A stretch of DNA of 47,515 nt. It comes from Elainella saxicola E1. GTDB taxonomy: Bacteria; Cyanobacteriota; Cyanobacteriia; Elainellales; Elainellaceae. Shown here piece by piece: positions 35,696 through 44,169 of the stretch. How positions within the stretch are numbered: position 1 is the stretch's first letter; every line of letters begins with the position of its first letter. A program made the translations under genes and the position numbers. The notes beneath the pieces are model-generated. The model worked only from the letters and a program-made list of their open reading frames with translations, searched no databases and had not been told where the DNA came from. The stretch is taken from the NCBI GenBank assembly GCA_002796835.1, contig LUGL01000055.1:1-47515 (forward strand). The letters are read 5' to 3'.

Positions 35696-37108
35696 ATGGA
35701 ACGAATGAGTTCAACTTGGCAGAACCTCACCCTCCTCAATCTTTCAGCACAGCAGTGGCTGCAATCTAGCCACTTACGCTACCTGGTCGGGTTGCTGAGA
35801 AGCTGGCGACAGGGAAGTTGGTTAATGCAGTGGGCAGAACCCCTGGGTGGATTGTTGGTGACGATTGTATTTGGTGTAGCACCCTTCGTCTCAAACACCC
35901 TGATTGGGGTACTGCTGATGGCTTGTGCTGCCTACTGGATTTTACTGACGATTTCAGATGACGCTGATCCAGGATCCGGGATTACACCGATCCATTTACT
36001 AGTGATACTTTACTGGGGAATTGCGGTTGTTGCAACTGCTCTTTCGCCAGTTCGCTCTGCTGCGATGGAGGGGCTGACAAAACTAACGCTCTATATCTTG
36101 TTTTTTATCTTGATGGCAAGGGTTTTGCGATCGCCCCGAATTCGATCGACGCTGATGACGGTTTATCTCCTGGTCGCGCTGGTTGTGAGCATTTTTGGGC
36201 TGCGCCAGTGGTTTTTTGGAGCAGATGCTCTGGCCACCTGGGTAGATCCTGAATCTTCCCTCGCTGGAACGACCCGCGTCTATAGTTTTTTGGGCAATCC
36301 CAACCTCTTAGCAGGATATTTGTTGCCGGCTGTCGTGTTTAGCGCTGCTGCCGTCTTTGCCTGGAAGCGGTGGTTGCCAAAAGCTTTAGCGGTAATTATG
36401 TGGCTTGCCAATTCTGCCTGTTTAATCCTGACCTTTAGTCGGGGTGGCTGGATTGGGTTTGTCCTTGCCAATTTCTGTCTGTTGGTGCTGCTGGTGCATT
36501 GGTTTAGTATCTATCTGCCGCGTTTCTGGCGGACTTGGATTCTGCCGATCGTTCTAGGGGTTTCTGCCGCAGTGGTCGGATTGGCCATCCTGGCAGTGGA
36601 GCCGTTGCGCGATCGGGTCTTATCCATGTTTAGTGGACGGGAAGACAGCAGCAATAACTTCCGCATCAATGTCTGGATGGCAGTGATTGAGATGATTAAG
36701 GATCGGCCTATTTTAGGAATCGGTCCCGGCAATGATGCATTTAACCGAATTTATCCGCAATATCAGGCAACAGGTTTTACAGCTTTGAGTGCCTACTCAA
36801 TTTTCTTAGAAGTTGCGGTTGAGGCGGGACTGATTGGGTTGAGCTGCTTTATCTGGATTCTGCTGGTCATCTTTACTCAAGGATGGACCCAGCTTCAGCG
36901 TCTCCGCAAACTCGGCAGTCGCGAAGGATTTTGGTTGATGGCTGCCTTGGCAACAATGATTGGCATGTTAGCTCATGGCACCGTTGATACCGTCTGGTAT
37001 CGTCCCCAGGTGAGTACCCTCTGGTGGCTGATGCTGGCTTTGGTAACCAGCTATTGTGTTCCGGCGATCGCTACACCCGAATCAGAACCAGCCTCAGAAC
37101 CAGCTTAA
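35696..37108 (+). CDS. ictB: IctB-type putative bicarbonate transporter / O-antigen ligase-like protein
   Basis: A 470-residue polytopic membrane protein with about 10-12 hydrophobic segments. Segments such as QQWLQSSHLRYLVGLLRSW, the LTFSRGGWIGF motif and GREDSSNNFRINVW (then LGIGPGNDAFN) closely match cyanobacterial IctB. IctB was described as involved in inorganic carbon accumulation and belongs to the O-antigen ligase/Wzy-like superfamily, so direct bicarbonate transport is debated. The open frame extends to a GTG at 35681 that lies inside a palindrome. ATG 35696 or 35705 (MSSTWQNLT, best aligned to IctB) are better starts. Confidence 0.9.
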   Translation: MERMSSTWQNLTLLNLSAQQWLQSSHLRYLVGLLRSWRQGSWLMQWAEPLGGLLVTIVFGVAPFVSNTLIGVLLMACAAYWILLTISDDADPGSGITPIHLLVILYWGIAVVATALSPVRSAAMEGLTKLTLYILFFILMARVLRSPRIRSTLMTVYLLVALVVSIFGLRQWFFGADALATWVDPESSLAGTTRVYSFLGNPNLLAGYLLPAVVFSAAAVFAWKRWLPKALAVIMWLANSACLILTFSRGGWIGFVLANFCLLVLLVHWFSIYLPRFWRTWILPIVLGVSAAVVGLAILAVEPLRDRVLSMFSGREDSSNNFRINVWMAVIEMIKDRPILGIGPGNDAFNRIYPQYQATGFTALSAYSIFLEVAVEAGLIGLSCFIWILLVIFTQGWTQLQRLRKLGSREGFWLMAALATMIGMLAHGTVDTVWYRPQVSTLWWLMLALVTSYCVPAIATPESEPASEPA

Positions 37109-37163
37109 GCAGCATCGGCTGACTAAAGTTTGGCTGCCCAAAGGCTTGGCTAATCTCAAATCT

Positions 37164-37201
37164 GCTTGTTAGGAACTAGCTTTGTGTACCTCCTAACAAG
37201 C
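37164..37201 (+). terminator. Hairpin after ictB
   Basis: GCTTGTTAGGA (37164-37174) pairs perfectly with TCCTAACAAGC (37191-37201) around a 16-base loop. No T-run follows, so it is a terminator candidate only. Confidence 0.5.
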
Positions 37202-37388
37202 CCTTGAAAAACAAGAAATTTAATTTCCGTTTCTTAACTTTTTGATCCTATTGATTCACAATGTCTTACTTGCTTAATGGTGAGACATATGAGAGCGAGA
37301 CATAAAAACAGGCCCACCTCGAAACTACCGGGTGAGCAAATTAAAGCATTTCAGTTGCCTTCTCAAGCCTTGTTTTAGGAGTAGCTAA

Positions 37389-37667
37389 TTAGTAGTAGCT
37401 AGAGACTGCTGCTTGTACTGCTGAAGTAAACAAGCTTGAGACAATTTGGAGGGCAAAGATTGCCAGCATGGGCGAAAAGTCGATGCCTCCCAGGGGCGGG
37501 ATGAAAGAACGGAAAATATTGAGATAGGGATCGGTAATCTGACTCAAAATCGACAGCGGCGGGTTGTACCAGTTGAGATTGGGAAACCAGCTCAACAGAA
37601 TGCGAATGATCAGCAACACTGAGTAAATTTGCAGAAACCCAGCTAACGATTGGATAATCAAAGTCAT
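37389..37667 (-). CDS. YggT family membrane protein (Ycf19-like)
   Basis: A 92-residue integral membrane protein with two hydrophobic regions. The first has SVLLIIRILLSWFPN and the second carries ITDPYLNIFRSFIPPLGGIDFSPML, the P-Y-L-N-x-F-R-x-x-I-P-P signature of YggT/Ycf19. Members are linked to cell envelope and thylakoid organisation, with no defined enzymatic role. Length is normal. It stands between the ictB hairpin and a FAD oxidoreductase gene on the same strand, with about 70 bases between them. Confidence 0.88.
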   Translation of the reverse strand: MTLIIQSLAGFLQIYSVLLIIRILLSWFPNLNWYNPPLSILSQITDPYLNIFRSFIPPLGGIDFSPMLAIFALQIVSSLFTSAVQAAVSSYY

Positions 37668-37737
37668 GGGGACGGTTGTCCTCTTTAATTGTGTAGAAAG
37701 TACAGAGTGATGAGCTTATTCTAGCGGTTCTCTCGAT

Positions 37738-38910
37738 TCAATCAAAGCGGCTGGGGGTGAGTTGGGCCAGTAACGGATCGATCGTCCCAATGGCAGTTTG
37801 AGCAAAGCGGCGGGCCAGGGGCGGTAACATCGCGAAGGGATTACTGAATCCAGTGAAGAGGTGTAGTCCTTCCAGTTCAGGAATTGCCCCAATAAGAGGT
37901 AGGCGATCGCTACTAAACCCAACCTGGCAGCGCCGCCATTGTCCCGGTACTGCTTGCAAGATGGGCAAAATTTGGCTAATGGTTTGTCGAAGTTGCGCTT
38001 CACTGGCTGCGGCATCGACTGGAGGCTCCAGGGTCGTCAAGGCTCGGCTCATTTGACCAATTCGGATGCGCTCATCCATAAATTGGATTGCCCCTGCGTC
38101 GAGAATACCAGGCTCAAGCTCATGCCCTGCCTCATCCCAAAGCGCATCTGTTGCGGCTGATCCAGCCTTTGCTTCCATGGCAAATCGTTTGAGTTCGGCT
38201 GGCATGATCAGCGTGCGCAGGTTGATATGCAGCGGTGGCGTTTCGACGATCTCGGCTTGAGTGAAGTACAACCGGATCGATCGACCAATGGATCGAAGGA
38301 GCGATCGACTTATGGCTCCAGCACAGACGATCGTATTTGCAGCTGAGTATGTTTGCTCGGAAGTCCTTACACCCTGAATGCGATCAAACTGCCGCACCCA
38401 ACCTGTCACCGAAGCAATTTGGATTTGGCCACCCAAACGCAAAAATGCCTGATTGTAAGCCTGCACGGTTGCTTCCGGTGAAACATGGCCATGAGGAAGA
38501 TGCAAGGCTCCCGAAATTGCGGCTGGATTGAGTAAGGGTTCTAACTCGTTGGCTGCCGCCACATCCAGCAGTTGAGGTAGAGTAGCGAATTGGCTATAGG
38601 TAGCAGCAACTTGATTGGGATCTCGATCGGCAGCAATTGTCAGCAGCAAGTCCAGTTCGCGAAATTGAGTTTCTGCGTCCAGTTCGTCTGATAAATGGCG
38701 ATGCAGCTCAATTCCCTCCTGGCAAAGTTGGCGCGTTAAATCTGTTGTGCCTGACCAGTAGGCAATACCGCCATAGCTGTAACGAGTGGCATTACAAGGA
38801 TGGGAGAATTGCTCCAAAACCAATACAGATAACCCCTGTCGCTGTAATTCATAGCTGAGTGCTGCGCCTGCCAATCCATTGCCCACGACAATCCAATCGT
38901 AACTGACCAT
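37738..38910 (-). CDS. FAD-dependent oxidoreductase (DAO family)
   Basis: A 390-residue flavoprotein. The N-terminal Rossmann motif is VVGNGLAGAALSYEL, followed by the FAD ribose-contacting acid in VLVLEQFS. A second FAD region lies at TIVCAGAISR. The C-terminal part has FSSDRLPLIGAIPELEGLHLFTGFSNPFAML, the typical closing FAD loop of the D-amino-acid-oxidase-type family (glycine/sarcosine oxidases and related). The substrate is not evident; the GGIAYWSGTTDL stretch near the FAD region is unusual to me. Next to the YggT gene on the same strand. ATG 38910 begins the Rossmann fold directly. Confidence 0.85.
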   Translation of the reverse strand: MVSYDWIVVGNGLAGAALSYELQRQGLSVLVLEQFSHPCNATRYSYGGIAYWSGTTDLTRQLCQEGIELHRHLSDELDAETQFRELDLLLTIAADRDPNQVAATYSQFATLPQLLDVAAANELEPLLNPAAISGALHLPHGHVSPEATVQAYNQAFLRLGGQIQIASVTGWVRQFDRIQGVRTSEQTYSAANTIVCAGAISRSLLRSIGRSIRLYFTQAEIVETPPLHINLRTLIMPAELKRFAMEAKAGSAATDALWDEAGHELEPGILDAGAIQFMDERIRIGQMSRALTTLEPPVDAAASEAQLRQTISQILPILQAVPGQWRRCQVGFSSDRLPLIGAIPELEGLHLFTGFSNPFAMLPPLARRFAQTAIGTIDPLLAQLTPSRFD

Positions 38911-39320
38911 TCTCTACTTGCCCCTGCTGAGTGCCAACCTTAATTCAGCCGCGATCATAGGCGAAAACCCTGTCGCAGTCTATCTTTAGCACTCAATTTC
39001 TTGTCCTGAGGCACTGCCCTTTCATCGCGGACTTGCTCTAGGTAAGCCCAAAATATATTGAGGCAGATATATCCGGAACAAAGTTAGTTGCCGATCTGGT
39101 ATTGCTGATAAAAGTCAGCAAAGAATTGTAGGTATTTCGCTCCGCTTCTCCAGACTAGGCCACTCTGCCGAACGGTAAAGCTCTTATACCTATACAAAAC
39201 ATGCCGATGCAAAGATTGAAGCGCTTGCCACAGTGTTTATCTAGCTTCAAGCAATCTTCAACGGTTGGGATTCTGCAATGGGGTATAACTGGGAAGAACG
39301 AATCCAGAAGTTGAAGTCCC
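38911..39320. other. Non-coding interval between divergent genes
   Basis: About 410 bases separating the FAD oxidoreductase and the bisphosphate nucleotidase starts. I see no ORF, tRNA or strong hairpin. It presumably holds both promoters. Confidence 0.5.
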
Positions 39321-40304
39321 ATGTCCTACGAGAAAGAAAAGCAAATTGCGATTGAAGCAGTCACGCTTGCAGCCCAACTATGTCAGAGAGTGCGACAAAC
39401 GATTCGACCTGAAGCCATTGAGAAGCGTGATCGCAGCCCAGTCACCATTGCCGATTTTGGTTCGCAGGCCATCATTTGTAAGTTACTTTCCGAAGCATTC
39501 CCCAATGATCCAATTGTGGCAGAGGAAGATGCGGCAGCCCTCAGTCAGCCTGACATGGCGAATTATTTAGACCAAGTTACAGCGCATGTTCAATCATTGA
39601 TTCCCAATGCAACACCTGAAACGGTCATTGATTGGATCAACCGAGGCAATGGCAAGGTGAACAGTCGCTTCTGGACCTTAGACCCAATTGACGGCACCAA
39701 GGGATTTTTGCGCGGTGAACAGTATGCAGTTGCGTTGGCGCTGATCGAAGACGGAGAGGTCAAAGTCGGTGTGCTGGGCTGTCCGGCCTTTTCACTCGGC
39801 TCTGATGCCCCAACTGACAACGGAACTTTACTAGTGGCAGTTCGAAACCAAGGCGCAACGATGGCTCCTCTCCAAGGCGGAACCCTAGAGTCAATTCATG
39901 TTGTCGCCGCAGAAGACGCCAGCAAATTCCGATTTGTTGAAAGTGTGGAATCAGGGCATGGTGACCAGACTCAGCAGCAGGCCGTGGCTCAGGCCGTTGG
40001 CATCACTGCTCCTTCAGTGCGGATGGACAGTCAGGCCAAATATGCAGCAGTGGCTGCAGGGCAGGCGGCCCTTTATCTGCGGTTACCATCTCCTAAAACA
40101 CCGGATTATCGGGAAAAGATTTGGGATCACGCGGCTGGGGCGATCGTCGTAGAAGAAGCAGGGGGAAAGGTGACCGATATGTACGGTAAACCCCTAGACT
40201 TTTCGAGTGATTACAAAATGACCGATAATCAGGGAGTTGTGGTTAGTAACGGGACTTGTCATGAAGCAGTTCTAGCAGCACTTGGAGCCACCGTTCCCAG
40301 GTAA
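39321..40304 (+). CDS. 3'(2'),5'-bisphosphate nucleotidase (CysQ/SAL1-like)
   Basis: A 327-residue Mg2+-dependent, Li+-sensitive type phosphatase. It removes the 3' phosphate of PAP/PAPS, by-products of sulfate assimilation. Family motifs are IVAEED (metal), LDPIDGTKGFLRG (metal and core), and WDHAAGAIVVEEAGGKVTD. These place it in the SAL1/HAL2 group rather than the inositol monophosphatases; its length also fits. The next two genes on the strand are ATP sulfurylase and APS kinase, which make PAPS, so all three serve one pathway. A 263-base gap with a hairpin separates it from sat, so an operon is not certain. Confidence 0.92.
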   Translation: MSYEKEKQIAIEAVTLAAQLCQRVRQTIRPEAIEKRDRSPVTIADFGSQAIICKLLSEAFPNDPIVAEEDAAALSQPDMANYLDQVTAHVQSLIPNATPETVIDWINRGNGKVNSRFWTLDPIDGTKGFLRGEQYAVALALIEDGEVKVGVLGCPAFSLGSDAPTDNGTLLVAVRNQGATMAPLQGGTLESIHVVAAEDASKFRFVESVESGHGDQTQQQAVAQAVGITAPSVRMDSQAKYAAVAAGQAALYLRLPSPKTPDYREKIWDHAAGAIVVEEAGGKVTDMYGKPLDFSSDYKMTDNQGVVVSNGTCHEAVLAALGATVPR

Positions 40305-40321
40305 TTCTCAAGGTCGCAAGT

Positions 40322-40392
40322 CGGGTTTGTCTAAACGAACTTAGTTTTAACTTCAACTTGACTAAATCAATGATGAAGCTTAGACAAATCCG
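40322..40392. repeat. Inverted repeat after the bisphosphate nucleotidase gene
   Basis: CGGGTTTGTCTAA (40322-40334) pairs with TTAGACAAATCCG (40380-40392) with one G-T pair. The loop holds a smaller TTAGT/ACTAA stem. A transcript processing or termination structure is likely. Confidence 0.6.
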
Positions 40393-40567
40393 AATCAATG
40401 AATCTGGTCTGCATACTTAATTTCTCTTAAGATTGCATCAGCATATTCCGAGAAATTAGAGAAAGCTCCTGAATTCGTAACTTCGATTGATAAGATCTTT
40501 TGCGGACCTTGCTTAAGCTAGTGGTGCTTCACCTGTCCACTCATACACGCAGTTAGACGGAGAGGAA

Positions 40568-41752
40568 ATGAATTTGAGCCATCATCCAGACAATATTGCG
40601 CCTCACGGCGGCACGCTGATCAATCGCATCTGTTCGCCAGAGCAAAAAGCTGAGTTTCTTGATAAAGCCGACCATCTTCCCCGCATTCAGCTGGATGAGC
40701 GTGCGCTCTCCGACCTAGAAATGATTGCTATTGGTGGCTTCAGCCCACTGACTGGTTTCATGCCTAAGGCTGATTATGAGCCAGTTGTGAACGAGATGCA
40801 TTTGGCTAATGGGCTGCCTTGGGCAATTCCAGTAACGCTTTCCGTGACTGAAGAAGAAGCGGCTCCTCTGAAAGAAGGGATGCTGGTTCGCCTCGACAAT
40901 CCGCAGGGGCAGTTTGTCGGAGTTTTACATCTGACTGAGAAATATCCTTACGATAAGCTGCATGAAGCGCTGCATGTTTATCGGACCAATGAAGAGAAGC
41001 ACCCCGGCGTCAAAGTTGTTTACAATCAAGGCAACATTAACCTGGCCGGTGATGTTTGGCTGCTGCAGCGGAATCCCCACCCCTATTTCCCAACCTATCA
41101 GATTGACCCAGCTGAATCACGCGCTTTATTCCGAGATAAGGGCTGGAAGACGATCGTCGGTTTCCAAACCCGCAACCCGATCCACCGGGCGCATGAGTAT
41201 ATCCAAAAATGTGCCTTAGAAACGGTGGATGGTCTTTTCCTGCACCCCCTAGTTGGCGCAACCAAAGAAGATGACATCCCCGCTGATGTGCGGATGCGTT
41301 GCTACGAAATTTTGCTGGAGCACTATTTCCCGCTCGATCGCGTCATTTTAGCTATTAATCCTGCTGCAATGCGCTATGCCGGTCCCCGAGAAGCCATCTT
41401 CCACGCCCTCGTGCGCAAAAACTATGGCTGCACCCATTTCATTGTCGGACGTGACCATGCGGGTGTCGGTGACTATTACGGCACTTATGATGCGCAATAC
41501 ATCTTTGATGAGTTTGCACCGGGTGAACTGGGCATCGAACCGATGAAGTTTGAACATGCCTTCTACTGCAAGCGCACGGGTCAAATGGCCACCACTAAAA
41601 CTAGCCCCAGTGGCCCTGAGGATCGGGTGCATTTGTCGGGAACGAAGGTCCGGGAGATGCTGCGTCGTGGAGAACTGCCACCGCCTGAATTCTCTCGGCC
41701 TGAAGTGGCTGCCGAGTTGGCCAGAGCAATGCGAATCCCGGTTGAAGTTTAA
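40568..41752 (+). CDS. sat: ATP sulfurylase (sulfate adenylyltransferase)
   Basis: A 394-residue enzyme that activates sulfate with ATP to APS. The signature [16 protein letters not shown] holds the QTRNP and HRAHE catalytic motifs. Others are [11 protein letters not shown] near the N-terminus, [30 protein letters not shown] and [11 protein letters not shown]. No kinase domain is fused; the kinase is encoded separately downstream. AGAGG precedes ATG 40568. The gene is followed by cysC after 67 bases, consistent with co-transcription. Confidence 0.95.
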   Translation: MNLSHHPDNIAPHGGTLINRICSPEQKAEFLDKADHLPRIQLDERALSDLEMIAIGGFSPLTGFMPKADYEPVVNEMHLANGLPWAIPVTLSVTEEEAAPLKEGMLVRLDNPQGQFVGVLHLTEKYPYDKLHEALHVYRTNEEKHPGVKVVYNQGNINLAGDVWLLQRNPHPYFPTYQIDPAESRALFRDKGWKTIVGFQTRNPIHRAHEYIQKCALETVDGLFLHPLVGATKEDDIPADVRMRCYEILLEHYFPLDRVILAINPAAMRYAGPREAIFHALVRKNYGCTHFIVGRDHAGVGDYYGTYDAQYIFDEFAPGELGIEPMKFEHAFYCKRTGQMATTKTSPSGPEDRVHLSGTKVREMLRRGELPPPEFSRPEVAAELARAMRIPVEV

Positions 41753-41819
41753 GTCAATTGTGGATTCCGCTTTCAGCAATTCTTTTTTTGAACTTTGAGT
41801 AAATATATAGAGGAAATTC

Positions 41820-42365
41820 ATGCAACAACGTGGCGTCACTGTTTGGTTTACAGGCTTGAGCGGTGCGGGTAAAACAACGATTACCACTGCGGTTGAGAAA
41901 GAGCTGCGAGCACGAGGCTCTGATATCGAGATCCTGGATGGGGATATCGTGCGGGAAAACCTGACCAAGGGGCTTGGGTTCAGCAAAGAAGATCGAGATG
42001 AGAACATCCGACGCATTGGTTTTGTCTCAAATTTGTTAACCCGTCATGGTGTGATTGTCCTCGTTTCAGCGATTTCTCCTTACCGGGCGATTCGGGAAGA
42101 AGTGCGGGAAAAAATTGGCGACTTTGTTGAAGTGTTCGTCAATGCACCACTAGCTGTCTGTGAAGAGCGTGATGTAAAAGGCCTGTACAAAAGAGCCAGA
42201 GCTGGAGAAATCAAGAACTTTACTGGTATTTCTGATCCGTATGAGCCGCCTGCTAACCCCGAAGTGGAATGCAGAACCGATTTGGAAACTCTGGAAGAGA
42301 GCGTCGCGAAAGTCATTGGCGCATTAGAGAAAATGGGTTACCTGCCAGTTGCAGCGGTTGTCTAA
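41820..42365 (+). CDS. cysC: Adenylylsulfate kinase
   Basis: A 181-residue enzyme that phosphorylates APS to PAPS, the form reduced in assimilatory sulfate metabolism. The P-loop is GLSGAGKTT (residues 12-20, Lys18). Other motifs are [46 protein letters not shown], and the [11 protein letters not shown] lid motif. Length and order are standard. AGAGGAA precedes the ATG. A clean terminator follows, so sat and cysC form a two-gene unit ending here. Confidence 0.96.
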   Translation: MQQRGVTVWFTGLSGAGKTTITTAVEKELRARGSDIEILDGDIVRENLTKGLGFSKEDRDENIRRIGFVSNLLTRHGVIVLVSAISPYRAIREEVREKIGDFVEVFVNAPLAVCEERDVKGLYKRARAGEIKNFTGISDPYEPPANPEVECRTDLETLEESVAKVIGALEKMGYLPVAAVV

Positions 42366-42408
42366 CCTGATCTAGTTCTGGACAAAAATTTTCATCGCAT
42401 GACTTTCT

Positions 42409-42430
42409 GGGCGCACCACGCGCCCTTTTT
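42409..42430 (+). terminator. Terminator after cysC
   Basis: GGGCGC, loop ACCAC, GCGCCC, then TTTTT. A strong short rho-independent terminator. Confidence 0.88.
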
Positions 42431-42555
42431 ACTGGCTATTGGGATATACAAAACTCCGATCGCCCAGGGAAGGTGTTCTGTGCTGCTCACAAATGTCCTC
42501 ACGATGTTAGAGACTAAAGAGAGTATCTTTCCTGACTCAGTTCTTGTAGTTCTTT

Positions 42556-43260
42556 ATGTCAAATTTGCTCAGCTTGATTATCAAAGGCGGTCCGGTGATG
42601 ATTCCGATGCTCGGACTCTCGGTGGCAACGATCGCCTGTGCCATCGAACGCACCTGGTTTTGGTATCAGCTGATGAGTCAGGAAGATCGGATTGTTCATG
42701 ATGTGCTGGCGGCAGCGCGCTATAACCTGGAGGATGCGAGAGATATTGCTGAACAGGCTCGCGATTTGCCGATTGGTCGGTTTTTATTGGCCCCACTCAA
42801 GCTGCGCCACCCTTCACCCGAAACGTTTCGCCTTGCTTTAGAAGCGGCTGGAGATAAAGAATTTGTCCGCATGCGTAAAGGGGACAAGCTGTTGGAAACG
42901 GTCGTTGCAGTCGCACCCTTGCTAGGGCTATTGGGTACAGTCACCGGACTGATCATCACCTTTGGCAACTTAAACATTGGTGGTGGCGGCACCACAGAAC
43001 AGGCAACTCAAGCCGCAGGTGGTATTGGTGAAGCTTTGATCACAACCGCAGCAGGGATGATAGTTGCTATCATCGCATTGTTGATCTATCGCGTTTTTGT
43101 CAGTTTGCAGTCCCAACAAATGGACTACTTCTCGGAAGTCGGCTCAGAACTGGAGCTGATCTATCGGCAAGTTTGGTATGAACCCAGTTTGGCAGCAACC
43201 AATCACCACCCGACTGTTTATTCGGCATTGCCTGCCACTACGCCTGTGGAGGAGTCATAG
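42556..43260 (+). CDS. ExbB/TolQ/MotA-family proton channel protein
   Basis: A 234-residue inner-membrane protein. An N-terminal membrane segment (IKGGPVMIPMLGLSVATIACAIE) is followed by a cytoplasmic region and two further segments: AVAPLLGLLGTVTGLIITFGNL, the conserved ExbB/TolQ signature, and GIGEALITTAAGMIVAIIALLIYRVF. These proteins form proton-driven stator channels with an ExbD/TolR partner to power outer-membrane transport or envelope work. No ExbD-like gene follows; a nuclease-like gene does. ATG 42556 fits the family's start. Confidence 0.9.
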   Translation: MSNLLSLIIKGGPVMIPMLGLSVATIACAIERTWFWYQLMSQEDRIVHDVLAAARYNLEDARDIAEQARDLPIGRFLLAPLKLRHPSPETFRLALEAAGDKEFVRMRKGDKLLETVVAVAPLLGLLGTVTGLIITFGNLNIGGGGTTEQATQAAGGIGEALITTAAGMIVAIIALLIYRVFVSLQSQQMDYFSEVGSELELIYRQVWYEPSLAATNHHPTVYSALPATTPVEES

Positions 43261-43314
43261 GAATCCTGACCCTGCCTTTGTGATAATGGTGGAAAAGCAG
43301 AGGCAACCTGGAAA

Positions 43315-43932
43315 ATGGCATACAGCGATTTCACTTTGCAAAAACTGAAAAAAGAGTTTGGATTGCAGATTGATGAACAGCCAGATCTGTTTGCATCAGT
43401 AGTTCCGATCGCCAGTAGCGATCTGCTGAATACAACCCTGCAAGAAACGGTGCAGCTTGCGATCGCCATCAATACCGAGAAAGCGCGATCGGAGATGATT
43501 ATCACGCCCGTGTTGCTGGAAGTGCGACGCAGGACCAAGGGGCAAATTAGCCTCTTTTCAGGGGTAGATTTTACTGTGGATGAAGCAAAAGGATTGGTGG
43601 GCTACTGCGATTACATTTTGAGCCGTTCTAGGGAGCAACTCACGATAAATGCGCCGGTAATGCTGGTCACGGAAGCCAAAAATGAAAACATTAAAGCGGG
43701 TTTAGGTCAGTGCATTGCGGGTATGGTCGCTGCCCAAACTTTTAATCGACAAGAAGGACAGCCGATCGATACTATTTATGGAGCCGTCACTACAGGCGAG
43801 ATCTGGAAGTTTCTCAAACTGGCTGATACGACTGTTTCCATTGATCTAACTGACTATTACATCTCGCCCAACCTTGAGCAAATTTTAGGCATCCTGATCG
43901 AGGGGTTAGGGTTGCCCGTTGCGGCTGCATAG
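43315..43932 (+). CDS. Conserved hypothetical protein, PD-(D/E)XK nuclease-like
   Basis: A 205-residue cytoplasmic protein of a group widespread in cyanobacteria (from memory), without a firm name. The layout suggests a PD-(D/E)XK fold: a Glu in the first helix region (LLEVRRR), an Asp in KGLVGYCDYILS, the E-x-K in VMLVTEAKNENI, and a conserved helix GLGQCIAGMVAAQTFN with Gln. These could be restriction-like nucleases, or inactive relatives. The C-terminal region (WKFLKLADTTVSIDLTDYYI) is ordered and hydrophobic. It lies 54 bases after the proton-channel gene, with no terminator seen between, but no functional link is evident. Confidence 0.6.
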   Translation: MAYSDFTLQKLKKEFGLQIDEQPDLFASVVPIASSDLLNTTLQETVQLAIAINTEKARSEMIITPVLLEVRRRTKGQISLFSGVDFTVDEAKGLVGYCDYILSRSREQLTINAPVMLVTEAKNENIKAGLGQCIAGMVAAQTFNRQEGQPIDTIYGAVTTGEIWKFLKLADTTVSIDLTDYYISPNLEQILGILIEGLGLPVAAA

Positions 43933-44169
43933 CATTCGGTCTGCCTGGAATTCAGTTGACCGAGCGTCGTGTGAGCATCTCGCTTACATTTGACCTGGGA
44001 CGATCGTTATCTCCTGATTTTGTGACCCTTCGGACAAGCGTATTGAAGAGGGTGTGAACACCGATCCTGGGGATGAGACAGGAGTTCATACAATAAAGGC
44101 ACGGGTCTCAGGCCGGAGGGTATTTCATATCAGCCTGAAACCTGAAACCTAAACCGAGAGTAAGAAACT

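Noticed and set aside
41348-42016. 222-codon open frame antisense to sat and cysC
   Set aside because: Lies fully opposite two confident enzyme genes and has no recognisable domain; a shadow frame.
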